From Chloroflexota bacterium (GTDB lineage Bacteria; Chloroflexota; Anaerolineae; B4-G1), in assembly GCA_024232355.1 (NCBI GenBank), contig JAAEPW010001230.1, forward strand, positions 1-64,000: a stretch of DNA of 64,000 bases, written 5' to 3'. The first letter of the stretch is position 1, and every line of letters starts with the position of its first letter. Below, one piece after another: positions 29,645 to 38,293 of the stretch. The position numbers and the translations under genes were made by a program. Under the pieces are notes generated by a model that was given only the letters and a program-made list of their open reading frames with translations, did no database searches and was not told where the DNA came from.

Positions 29645-31855
29645 TTATTCTTCCACGTCCCAGTAGAATTCGTCGGCCTCATCTGGCAGTTCAAAGGACT
29701 CGTCGATTTCACCGTCATTCTCATAATCCATGTCGAGATACATCACACTACCATTTTCTACCCATTCTAGGTAGTTTAGATAGGCGGTGTTCTCTGGCTC
29801 CATGACGAGATCGCTGCCGCCAAAGACACGTTCACCTTGGTCATCAATGCGCAATATCAAAAAGTCAAAAGTGATGGACTCTTCATTGTAACTGGTGTTG
29901 ATGATAAAATCGCCTTCGGCTAGGTCAATACCAACGTCAAAGGTATCTTGTATACCCGTGATCTCGGTGGCCTGGACCATAAAGGCATAATCTTCTTCGT
30001 CGGTCTCCATACCCAGCATGACAACTGGTGATTCAGCATAATCGGTGATGTAGGTGAGTTGGTGACGGCTTTCGTCGATGGTTACGTCGATGCTGTCCAT
30101 CTCACCAGGTTCGAGCCAGATGTCTTCAACGGAGAGAAAGTAGCCGGGACCGATCATTGTGACCTCTGAGCTTTCCGCTTGTTCAATCTGGCTGCCATCC
30201 ACGATGATCTCAAACGTCGTACCAACTGGGATGTGGTAGACAGGCTCTTTGTCCACGGCCCACACATCGATGCCATAGAATTTGAACCGTTCTGCTGATG
30301 CGCCAGGTATCTCGTTGACGAATTCGCCATTCACATAGCCGATGCGCTGTCCATCCTCGGTCACGATCAAGAGGTCGGCATGACCCTGAAGCCATATCTC
30401 GTAATAGTCTGAATCCCGCAGGAACGCGGCCATACCTGGTGCTCGTTCCATAGAAAAATCATCCTCGGCGCAGAATTCGCACTCTTGTTGGTCCAAGCGG
30501 GGGGAAATGGAGACAACTTCCAGATTGTCCAGATCGGCGTTGCCGTCGTAAAGGTCGGACTCGATTTCAGGATGAGATGATCCCTCATATTGCCACGTTT
30601 CAGCGTTGCGATCTACCTCGATGAACCGGGTTTCACCGGGATAGTTGTTGTCGTACACCAAGATATGGTATATGCTGTTTCCTTGGTCCGTCACGGCAAA
30701 GGGGGTGATGGCATGGCCGCCTGTGCCGTCGGATTTATAGATGCCCAAAGCCCACCATTCAGAAGCGTTCTGCCCCTCGTTGAACACGTCAATCAACGTG
30801 TCCAAGACCGCGCTGGGGGATTCGTTTACCGTGTTGTAGCCACCGGGATAAGTTCCCTGTGTGATCCACCAGTAGGCAATTTCCCGCTGCAATGCATCGT
30901 TCCCCTCGATGACCAGGTCATGGGCCACACTGCTACCAAAATTCTTGGGGTCTACTTGGTCATAGTATATCAGTGAACTGAGTACGGCCATGCCTTCGCA
31001 GTGACCGTCAGCCATATATTGGTTCATCTGCTCCATCCACTGGCGAGCGGGAGGGGTGAGGGTACATTCGTTGTTTGCCATGCTGGCGCATATCTGGTCA
31101 CCAAACATGCGCTGCATCTCTCTGGACGTCAGGCTCGTGAATTCGTCCCCATAGTTCTCAAAACTAAAGCCATCGGTCTCGGGACGAAAGCCACTGTCGG
31201 TTGTACCAAGCGGCGTCACTTGTTCATCGCCAGACCCTGGTGGCACTTGATCTGTTGGCGTGTCGGGACTGGATCTCAGGCTGGCAATGTTCGCGTACCA
31301 GGCATCTACCACACCGTCATAGTCAAAAGTGAGGAGAATCATCGTATAGAGAACTTGCCCATCCTGGAGAAAAAACATTTCCCCATCCCCTTCTGTCTCT
31401 GTGTCCGAATACCAAAAATAGACCAAGTAACTACCATCAGAAGTCTCGGTTTCGTCAGCATATATCTCAAAGTCTTCAACCCAGCCATTCTGTAGCAACC
31501 CGCTCAACATGGTATCGGCGACGTCGTTTACATTGTCCTCGGTTATGATGTCACCTGTCTCGGTAAAGTGGACCATCACGTAAGACGTATCTGAATAGAA
31601 TATGACACCGTCGTCATCCTCTGTATACTCGGGGCTGAACATGTCTACACTGAATATGCCTGAGGGGTGGACGTACACGTCAGTCCCAGCGATTTCCTCT
31701 TTGATGTTCTCTATTTGAGCCGGTTCCTCCTCGGCGATAATTTCTTCCTCTCGAGTTGTTTCTTCCACAGGGGGTGTTTCTTCGATCCATTCGTCACCGC
31801 AGCTGACGATGCTCAAGATCACCAGTAGACTTGCGATCCACAATTTCTTTTTCAT
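29645..31855 (-). CDS. Large secreted lipoprotein with a possible Cys-His-Asp catalytic domain
   Basis: 736 aa, not recognised as a named family. MKKKLWIASLLVILSIVSC is a lipoprotein signal; an acidic Glu-rich linker follows. Residues about 245-440 contain GHCEGMAVLSSLIYY (Cys near 287), GGHAITPFAV (His near 381) and ILVYDNNYPGE (Asp/Asn near 400): order and context match papain-like or transglutaminase-like Cys-His-Asp/Asn triads. The C-terminal 250 residues look like beta-sandwich domains. The chain is strongly acidic overall. It could be a surface peptidase, a transglutaminase-like crosslinker or an inactive relative. The fold call is inference from motif order only. Confidence 0.6.
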   Translation of the reverse strand: MKKKLWIASLLVILSIVSCGDEWIEETPPVEETTREEEIIAEEEPAQIENIKEEIAGTDVYVHPSGIFSVDMFSPEYTEDDDGVIFYSDTSYVMVHFTETGDIITEDNVNDVADTMLSGLLQNGWVEDFEIYADETETSDGSYLVYFWYSDTETEGDGEMFFLQDGQVLYTMILLTFDYDGVVDAWYANIASLRSSPDTPTDQVPPGSGDEQVTPLGTTDSGFRPETDGFSFENYGDEFTSLTSREMQRMFGDQICASMANNECTLTPPARQWMEQMNQYMADGHCEGMAVLSSLIYYDQVDPKNFGSSVAHDLVIEGNDALQREIAYWWITQGTYPGGYNTVNESPSAVLDTLIDVFNEGQNASEWWALGIYKSDGTGGHAITPFAVTDQGNSIYHILVYDNNYPGETRFIEVDRNAETWQYEGSSHPEIESDLYDGNADLDNLEVVSISPRLDQQECEFCAEDDFSMERAPGMAAFLRDSDYYEIWLQGHADLLIVTEDGQRIGYVNGEFVNEIPGASAERFKFYGIDVWAVDKEPVYHIPVGTTFEIIVDGSQIEQAESSEVTMIGPGYFLSVEDIWLEPGEMDSIDVTIDESRHQLTYITDYAESPVVMLGMETDEEDYAFMVQATEITGIQDTFDVGIDLAEGDFIINTSYNEESITFDFLILRIDDQGERVFGGSDLVMEPENTAYLNYLEWVENGSVMYLDMDYENDGEIDESFELPDEADEFYWDVEE

Positions 31856-32180
31856 TTCTATCTTGTCTCCTGTTCTACGAGTTTTTATCTCGGCTAAATC
31901 ACAAAATACAATTGAATTGGGTGGTCAACCCATTTTTGACGTGTTTTCATCTAGCCCCAAATTTATTCAGGGCTATGCGATGCCAAGAGGTATTGTTATT
32001 CCTTCGCATGTTATAAGGGCAAATTGAAAAACTGGCAAATTGCGCATCGTGCGGGGATGAGTATAATCATGGTGCAAGTTCCCTCGGCCAAGCGCAAGGA
32101 GAATCTCAAATGCATACCAAAAGATACTGTTGCCGATGATGATGCGCAATGCGCCCTAAACAAGATTGAGGAGGACAAAA
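31856..32180. other. Intergenic region between divergent lipoprotein and patatin genes
   Basis: 325 bp without a convincing gene. It carries the patatin promoter (32040-32067); a short plus-strand frame from 32024 runs out of frame into the patatin gene and is rejected. Confidence 0.5.
32040..32067 (+). promoter_or_regulatory. Promoter of the patatin-like gene
   Basis: TTGCGC (32040-32045) and perfect TATAAT (32062-32067) with a 16-bp spacer; the gene starts at 32181, so the leader is about 107 nt. Confidence 0.6.
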
Positions 32181-33116
32181 ATGAAACCATTTCGCAAGAA
32201 CGTTGCCATCGCCGTGGATGGTGGAGGCATCAAGGGAGTGATGGTCGCCCGGGCGCTGCACATCCTGGAGGATCACTTGGATCAATCGCTCCACGAGACT
32301 TTTTCTCTGGTGGCGGGGACATCCACGGGATCGGTCATTGCTGCCGGTATCGCCGCTGGAAAGACCGGTCAGGAATTGTTTGATCTCTACTGTGACCTGG
32401 CTGACACTATTTTTCGCAAGACTTGGCGCTATTATTTGTGGCCGCTGACCCGTTATCGCTATTCGAACAAGCCCCTAAAGGACGCCGTTGAGCATCACAT
32501 CGGCGATATAACGATGGGACAATTTTGGTCCGACGAGCCGCGTACCGATGTGGTCATCACTACCTTTGACCTAGTTGAGAACCGCAGCCGTTTCATCAAG
32601 CCGTGGAAGGTCGAGTATGCCCCGTGGCCGGTGTCTCGAGCGGTGATGGCCTCGGCTGCCGTGCCTGCCTTTTTCCCCGTGATCGAGGGGCGGTTTGTGG
32701 ATGGTGGGGTGGGGTCATACAATAACCCTTGTTACCTGGCTGCCTACGAGGCCCGCTTTTGCCTAGAATGGGACCCGGCCGAGACGACCCTTATCAGTCT
32801 GGGCACAGGCCGCGATCCACTCACCCTTAAACCCGGTGATGCGACCAAATTTTGGCCCTGGCAGTGGCTCAACCCGATGCTGGGTGCCTTTATGCACTCG
32901 GCCGACGACGAGCAAGTGCACGTAGTGAACACCTTTTTCAGGAAAATCGACTTTCGGCGTTTCCAGATAGACCTGGACGAGCCGATGGGATTGGGGATAG
33001 ATGTCAGCAAAATCCCCGAACTCGTCGTCTATGGAGACGAACTGGGGCGCAAAATCCTGAACGACGAAACCGATGACCAGACGATGCAGGTTAAACGGGA
33101 ACCCTTGCTCAGGTGA
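32181..33116 (+). CDS. Patatin-like phospholipase
   Basis: 311-aa acyl hydrolase with the Ser-Asp dyad of patatins: oxyanion loop DGGGIKG (13-19), nucleophile elbow GTSTG (Ser48) and catalytic Asp in VDGGVGSYNNP (near 174). ATG at 32181 has AGGAGG six bases upstream; the in-frame ATG at 32166 is rejected. Expected to cleave fatty acyl groups from phospholipids or neutral lipids in the cytosol or at the inner face of the membrane. It is followed by the complex I operon, which has its own promoter. Confidence 0.93.
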   Translation: MKPFRKNVAIAVDGGGIKGVMVARALHILEDHLDQSLHETFSLVAGTSTGSVIAAGIAAGKTGQELFDLYCDLADTIFRKTWRYYLWPLTRYRYSNKPLKDAVEHHIGDITMGQFWSDEPRTDVVITTFDLVENRSRFIKPWKVEYAPWPVSRAVMASAAVPAFFPVIEGRFVDGGVGSYNNPCYLAAYEARFCLEWDPAETTLISLGTGRDPLTLKPGDATKFWPWQWLNPMLGAFMHSADDEQVHVVNTFFRKIDFRRFQIDLDEPMGLGIDVSKIPELVVYGDELGRKILNDETDDQTMQVKREPLLR

Positions 33117-33135
33117 CGGAATTGCAAAATTCTTC

Positions 33136-33163
33136 TTGCACTCGTTGGCGATTGTGATATAAT
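33136..33163 (+). promoter_or_regulatory. Promoter of the nuo membrane-arm operon
   Basis: TTGCAC (33136-33141) and perfect TATAAT (33158-33163), 16-bp spacer, with the nuoA start at 33211. Confidence 0.7.
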
Positions 33164-33210
33164 ATTTTTCGCTCGCGATCAAGCTGTAACTTCATCTATG
33201 GAGGATCACA

Positions 33211-33570
33211 TTGCTGGATCAATTCGCTTTCATCGGTTTCTTTTTGATCGTTGCACTCATCTTTGGCATCGCGCCTCCTATATTGGCCTGGTTTGTCCGC
33301 CCCAAGGGTAAATCGAATCCCCGCAAATCGGAAATATATGAATGTGGCATGCAGACCTATGGTGATACCTGGGTCCAGTTCAAGGTCCAGTACTATACGT
33401 ATGCCATCGCCTTTGTCCTGTTTGACGTTGAGGCTGTATTTCTGTTGCCGTGGGCGTTGGCCTACCAACAGTTGGCACTTTATGCCGTGGTTGAGGCAGT
33501 CATCTTTATCCTCATCCTGCTTGGCGGTTTGCTTTACCTCTGGCGCAAGGGCGCGCTAGAGTGGATGTAA
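33211..33570 (+). CDS. nuoA: NADH-quinone oxidoreductase subunit A
   Basis: 119 aa, three membrane helices. The signature YECGMQTYGDTWVQFKVQYYTYAIAFVLFDVE, with the conserved Cys of the A subunit near residue 47, is clear. Start TTG at 33211, preceded by GGAGG. In complex I this subunit joins the membrane arm to the quinone-binding module. It is followed directly by nuoH: nuoB, C and D, which usually follow nuoA, are missing. Confidence 0.95.
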   Translation: MLDQFAFIGFFLIVALIFGIAPPILAWFVRPKGKSNPRKSEIYECGMQTYGDTWVQFKVQYYTYAIAFVLFDVEAVFLLPWALAYQQLALYAVVEAVIFILILLGGLLYLWRKGALEWM

Positions 33571-33594
33571 ATCGCTGTCTACAGGAGCTAATTT

Positions 33595-34839
33595 ATGGAT
33601 CCCACAAACCTGATTGTTGAAATTGGAATTTGGCTGCAAGGGTGGCTAAAAGGACTGCTGGCGAATACTAACGACCCCGAGCTCTGGGTGCGTATCATCT
33701 CGTTGGGAGCTGGCGCGTTCATTTTGGGCTTTGTACCCTTGACGTCCATGTTCTTTCTCGTTTGGTACGAACGCAAGATCGTCGCCCGCATCGGAGACCG
33801 GCTCGGCCCTAACAACACGACCCCTGGCGCTCTTGGTGGTCCTTGGGGTTTGTTGCAAGTCCCTGCCGACGCGATCAAAATGTTCACCAAAGAGGACATG
33901 ATCCCCGCTCTCGCCGACCGGTGGGTCTTTAATATCGCGCCAGCCGTCATTATGGCTGTTGCGGTGTTGACTTGGGCCGTAATCCCCCTGGGCAAGGGCG
34001 TTATTGGTACTGACCTCAGTATTGGTGTGTTTTACATCCTCTCCATTGGTTCGGGGGGGATGATTGCTATATTGATGGCTGGTTGGGGATCCAACAACAA
34101 GTACGCGCTGTTGGCCGCTCTGCGTGGCATCGCCACGTTGATCGGTTATGAAATTCCCCAGGTGCTCTCGGTGATGGCAGTAGTGATGCTCGCCGGCTCG
34201 TTTTCGTTGCAAGAGGTCGTCAAATCGCAGGACGTGTGGTACATTCTGGCGATGCCTCTGACCGCGATGCTCTTCTTTGCATCCATCCTGTCCGAGCTGG
34301 GGCGGCGTCCCTTTGACCTGGTCGAGGCCGACTCGGAGATTGTGGCCGGTTACTTTATCGAGTACAGTGGGATGAAATTTGGCATGTTTTACCTGGCCGA
34401 GTTTATGAACCAGTTGATGGTGTCTGTGCTCTTTTCTACCCTCTTTCTGGGTGGCTGGCGAGGGCCGTTTGTGAATGAGGTTCCCGTCTTGGGCACGATT
34501 TGGTTGGTGGGCAAGGTATTCTTTGTCATGCTGGTCATCCAGTTTTTCCAGTACTCGATCCCCCGGCTGCGGATTGACCAGATATTGGCCGTCAACTGGA
34601 AGTTCCTAACGCCGCTGGCGCTGGTGAATATTTGCGTGATCGCGTTGCTGGGCAAGGCGATGGAATCTTATGGTGTGACAGGTTCGTGGGCGCAGACCGG
34701 GGTATTTCTGCTGGCCAACGTCGTGATGGCGCTGGTGGTGTTTGTGATCCTGGCAGTGGCAGGCCGACAGGCGCGACTGCGTGAAGAGACCCGGGTAACC
34801 GCTCGGTTGGAGCTAGAGGAAGAAGCGACACCGGTATAA
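33595..34839 (+). CDS. nuoH: NADH-quinone oxidoreductase subunit H
   Basis: 414 aa; about eight membrane helices. Conserved loops are visible: WYERKIVARIGDRLGPN (first cytoplasmic loop), GLLQVPADAIKMFTKED and ELGRRPFDLVEADSEIVAGYFIEYSGMKFGMF, which line the quinone chamber entrance. Some 80 residues longer than E. coli NuoH because of extended ends. nuoI, which usually follows, is absent. Confidence 0.96.
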   Translation: MDPTNLIVEIGIWLQGWLKGLLANTNDPELWVRIISLGAGAFILGFVPLTSMFFLVWYERKIVARIGDRLGPNNTTPGALGGPWGLLQVPADAIKMFTKEDMIPALADRWVFNIAPAVIMAVAVLTWAVIPLGKGVIGTDLSIGVFYILSIGSGGMIAILMAGWGSNNKYALLAALRGIATLIGYEIPQVLSVMAVVMLAGSFSLQEVVKSQDVWYILAMPLTAMLFFASILSELGRRPFDLVEADSEIVAGYFIEYSGMKFGMFYLAEFMNQLMVSVLFSTLFLGGWRGPFVNEVPVLGTIWLVGKVFFVMLVIQFFQYSIPRLRIDQILAVNWKFLTPLALVNICVIALLGKAMESYGVTGSWAQTGVFLLANVVMALVVFVILAVAGRQARLREETRVTARLELEEEATPV

Positions 34840-34862
34840 GGCGTTGTTCAGAAACAACGTTA
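34840..34862 (+). repeat. Intercistronic hairpin repeat, copy 1 (nuoH-nuoJ)
   Basis: CGTTGTT-cag-AAACAACG forms a 7-bp stem directly after the nuoH stop. Nearly identical copies follow the stops of nuoJ (35382) and the hydrogenase large subunit (52803). Confidence 0.8.
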
Positions 34863-34869
34863 AAGGTAA

Positions 34870-35382
34870 ATGAGAATGACTTTACAACAAATTCTGTTCA
34901 TTATTTTCGGTGCGATCACATTAGGGGCGGCGTTTATGGTTGTGACGCGGAAGAATGTGTTCCACGCGGCGCTGTTCATGATTCTTTCGTTCTTTGGCGT
35001 CGCGGGGTTGTACGTGCTGCTGGAAGCCCCCTTCCTGGCCGGTGCGCAGTTGTTCATCTATGTCGGCGGTATTTCGATCCTCATTATCTTTGCCATCATG
35101 CTCACGCGAGACATGATGAACCCTGATCTCGTTGGAAGCAACCAGCAGTGGATCGCGGCCGCACTGGTGGCTCTGGCGTTGGGCGCTGTGCTGGTGTGGA
35201 CGGTGACGAGCTATAACGGATGGGCGTCAGCTGCTCCCGGTGAGGTGCCTGAAGCGACCAGCATAATTACTCTGGGGACTGTGCTGGTGGATGCCGAAGG
35301 GTTGGCGTTGCCTTTTGAAGTCGCGTCGGTTCTGCTTTTGGTTGCCCTCATCGGCGCGGTGACCATCGCGCGCGAGCGATAG
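34870..35382 (+). CDS. nuoJ: NADH-quinone oxidoreductase subunit J
   Basis: 170 aa with five membrane helices. Family motif YVLLEAPFLAGAQLFIYVGGISILIIFAIML, with the pi-bulge helix typical of NuoJ. Start ATG at 34870, soon after the hairpin repeat. Confidence 0.95.
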   Translation: MRMTLQQILFIIFGAITLGAAFMVVTRKNVFHAALFMILSFFGVAGLYVLLEAPFLAGAQLFIYVGGISILIIFAIMLTRDMMNPDLVGSNQQWIAAALVALALGAVLVWTVTSYNGWASAAPGEVPEATSIITLGTVLVDAEGLALPFEVASVLLLVALIGAVTIARER

Positions 35383-35404
35383 GCGTTGTGCAGAAACAAC
35401 GTTA
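35382..35404 (+). repeat. Intercistronic hairpin repeat, copy 2 (nuoJ-nuoK)
   Basis: Same sequence as copy 1 except TTGTGC for TTGTTC; it begins on the last base of the nuoJ TAG stop codon. Confidence 0.8.
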
Positions 35405-35417
35405 AGGGAGTTAATCT

Positions 35418-35726
35418 ATGGTTCCTTTAGAATGGTATCTTGTTTTGGCGGCGGCTTTGTTCTGCATTGGGATTTATGGCGTCCTGTCGCAACGTAACGC
35501 CGTTGCCATTTTGATGGGCGTCGAACTGATGCTCAACGCCGTCAACATTAACCTGGTCGCCTTTTGGCGCTATACTGAGCCGGCTGGGGCGACGGGGCGG
35601 GCTTTTGCATTGTTCGTCTATGCGGTGGCTGCGGCCGAAGTGGCGGTGGGCCTGGCGCTCATCATTTCTGTATGGCGCACTCGCGACACGGTCGTTCTGG
35701 ACGACGTTGATCTGCTCAAGGGCTAG
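35418..35726 (+). CDS. nuoK: NADH-quinone oxidoreductase subunit K
   Basis: 102 aa, three helices, with the conserved membrane Glu in MGVELMLNAVNINLVAF (proton path) and a second in AAEVAVGLALI. Length and motifs are fully standard. Confidence 0.96.
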   Translation: MVPLEWYLVLAAALFCIGIYGVLSQRNAVAILMGVELMLNAVNINLVAFWRYTEPAGATGRAFALFVYAVAAAEVAVGLALIISVWRTRDTVVLDDVDLLKG

Positions 35727-35743
35727 CTAACATCGAGGTGCTT

Positions 35744-38293
35744 ATGTTTGAATTTTTCATCAATGAACCTCTAAATCTTGCTTGGTTGATCCCGCTCTTT
35801 CCGTTCCTGGCATTCGTCCTTATCCCACTAGTGACTTATCGGAACCGCCAACTGAGCCACAGATTAGTCGTCGGTGGCATTGCCATTGCTTGGGTGCTAT
35901 CGTGGATCGTGTTTGGAGCAGGGGTAGTGCACTGGGTCCAGCATGAGGGAGAACTTTTATACGAGTCTCCATCCATTCACTGGTTGGTCGCCGGTACAAA
36001 AGAGTTTGATCTAGCGGTTTATGTTGACCCGGCCACTGCCGTGATGCTCTTTATGGTGCCGTTCGTCTGCACGATGATTTTCATCTATGCCATCGGGTAT
36101 ATGAACTTTGGCACGGATGAGGAAGATCCGCGCTACAGCCGCTTTTTCGCCTATCTCTCCCTCTTTGCCACCGGTATGTTGGGGATGCTGGTCTTTAACA
36201 ACCTGCTGACCTTTTTCATCTTTTGGGAGATCATGGGCACCTGTTCGTACCTGTTGATCGGCTTTTGGTACGAGAAAAAGTACCCTGATCCCAACAAGAT
36301 CACCCCCAAGGAAGCTGGTCTGAAAGCGTTCATTGTGACCAAGATCGGCGACCTGTTCTTTATGCTGGGGTTGGCATTGCTCTACGCTGAGGTCGGCTCG
36401 CTCGCTTACAAGGATATATTCAGCCACGAGACGTTGGACCACCTGATCCACACGATGTTCCTGGGCACGTCTACGTCGATGGCGACCGTTATTGCCCTAT
36501 TGCTCTTTGGTGGGACGGTGGGCAAGAGTGCTCAGTTCCCGCTCCACGTCTGGCTGCCCGACGCGATGGAAGGCCCCACACCGGTCTCGGCCCTCATTCA
36601 CGCCGCGACGATGGTCTCTGCCGGTGTCTTTTTGATCGTGCGGACCTTTCCCATCTTGGAGGCGGGTGTCAAAAGCGGAAGTATGTGGGTCATTGGTGGT
36701 ATCCCCTTTATGGCCCTTATCGGGATTATTACGGCGTTCGGCTCTTCTGTCATCGCCATCGCGCAAGATGATGTCAAGGGGGTATTGGCCTTTTCCACCA
36801 TCAGCCAGTTGGGCTATATGATTGCTGCCCTGGGCATCGGGGCCTACGTGGCTGGCGCGTTTCATCTAATCACCCACGCCTTTTTCAAGGCTTTGTTGTT
36901 TCTCAGCTCTGGCTCTGTGATCCACGGTATGGAACACGGCCACCACCACGTGCACACGCATCATGACGAGCACCACGATGAGGAACATGAAGAAGAAAAT
37001 GAGGAGCACGGAGAGCATCACGAAGAAGAGTGGTTCAACCCCAACGATATGATGAACATGGGGGGGTTGTGGAAACGTATGCCGCGCACTTTTTGGCCAT
37101 TTCTCATTGGTGGCCTAGCACTCTCTGGTTTTCCGGTATTCTTTTCTGGTTTTTGGTCCAAGGATGAGATTCTGGCTCAGGCATGGACCGGCAACAAGGT
37201 AGTTTTCTGGACGTTGGCCGTATCCGCTGGGCTGACTGCCTTTTATACTGCGCGACAGCTTTGGTTGACCTTTGGAGGAGAGCCACGTACCGAGGCAGCC
37301 AAACATGCTCCAGAGAGTGTGCCCTCAATGACTACCCCTCTGATTATTCTGGCAGTCTTTGCCATATGCATTGGGTGGGTTGGCATCCCTGATAATCTAG
37401 GGAATTGGGACATTCCCCATCGTTTAGGAGTGGATTATATCAACTGGTTCCACCACTTTATTGCGCCTGTCGAGGCGGGCGCTCACGAGACGGAGCATAC
37501 ACTTAGAGTAGCCGGGCACCTTTCGGAGGCAGTGCACAAGTTCGAGTGGGCACCTATGTTTATTGGAATGATCTTTGCCCTTGGTGGACTGGGAGTAGGT
37601 TCGTGGGTCTATGGCCGGAAGCCTCTGAAAGCTGGGCAGATGGATCCCGTTGAGGCATTATTATCCAAGGTGCCAGTAGTGGGTAGTCGGTTCTATGGTG
37701 CTATGCGCAATCGCTTTTACTTTGATTGGATATATCAGCACACTTTTGTATGGTTTTTCCTCAAGTTGGCTGACTTTTTCGATTGGTTCGATTATGGTCA
37801 ACCCGTACAGGAAGAAGTTGACGGTCACATGGTCGTAGTGGATAGACCGCACGGCATCGTGGATGGGGTGGTGAATCTGGTTGGAACGACTGGAAAGGGT
37901 TTTTCTTTCATCGCCAATTGGCTCGACACCAACATCGTGGATCGGTTGGTCAACGGGGTGGGTTGGGTTGGACGAGGCGTTTCCAAGTGGCTCAACCTCT
38001 TTGACTTTCATGTCGTGGATTGGATCGTGAACCGCGTCGCCGACGTGGTGAAATCTCTCGGTGGTTTCTTCCGACCCATCCAGACCGGCAAGATACAGTC
38101 CTATATATTGGCAGCGTCTATTGCCATACTGGTTCTGGTCGTGGGATTTATGATGATCGATCGATTGTCAGACCCCCGATTGCAGTCAACAGTTTTGTTA
38201 TTGTTGCTTGCGGTAGTAGCTCTGTTGGTGATATATTTCGTAATTCAACTGGTTATTGAATCTCGCAAAACTGATAAGGAGAGCATGTCATGA
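35744..38293 (+). CDS. nuoL: NADH-quinone oxidoreductase subunit L, enlarged
   Basis: 849 aa from ATG 35744 (GAGG five bases upstream; an in-frame GTG at 35738 is less likely). Antiporter-like core: WEIMGTCSYLLIGFW, then PLHVWLPDAMEGPTPVSALIHAATMVSAGVFLI and the proton-channel Lys/His residues. Two oddities: an insertion of about 36 residues near 394-430 holding 14 His plus many Glu/Asp, and a C-terminal extension of about 200 residues with three VDxxVN amphipathic segments (near 706, 731 and 758) and two extra membrane helices. E. coli NuoL has 613 aa. The last four bases overlap nuoM (ATGA). Confidence 0.95.
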   Translation: MFEFFINEPLNLAWLIPLFPFLAFVLIPLVTYRNRQLSHRLVVGGIAIAWVLSWIVFGAGVVHWVQHEGELLYESPSIHWLVAGTKEFDLAVYVDPATAVMLFMVPFVCTMIFIYAIGYMNFGTDEEDPRYSRFFAYLSLFATGMLGMLVFNNLLTFFIFWEIMGTCSYLLIGFWYEKKYPDPNKITPKEAGLKAFIVTKIGDLFFMLGLALLYAEVGSLAYKDIFSHETLDHLIHTMFLGTSTSMATVIALLLFGGTVGKSAQFPLHVWLPDAMEGPTPVSALIHAATMVSAGVFLIVRTFPILEAGVKSGSMWVIGGIPFMALIGIITAFGSSVIAIAQDDVKGVLAFSTISQLGYMIAALGIGAYVAGAFHLITHAFFKALLFLSSGSVIHGMEHGHHHVHTHHDEHHDEEHEEENEEHGEHHEEEWFNPNDMMNMGGLWKRMPRTFWPFLIGGLALSGFPVFFSGFWSKDEILAQAWTGNKVVFWTLAVSAGLTAFYTARQLWLTFGGEPRTEAAKHAPESVPSMTTPLIILAVFAICIGWVGIPDNLGNWDIPHRLGVDYINWFHHFIAPVEAGAHETEHTLRVAGHLSEAVHKFEWAPMFIGMIFALGGLGVGSWVYGRKPLKAGQMDPVEALLSKVPVVGSRFYGAMRNRFYFDWIYQHTFVWFFLKLADFFDWFDYGQPVQEEVDGHMVVVDRPHGIVDGVVNLVGTTGKGFSFIANWLDTNIVDRLVNGVGWVGRGVSKWLNLFDFHVVDWIVNRVADVVKSLGGFFRPIQTGKIQSYILAASIAILVLVVGFMMIDRLSDPRLQSTVLLLLLAVVALLVIYFVIQLVIESRKTDKESMS

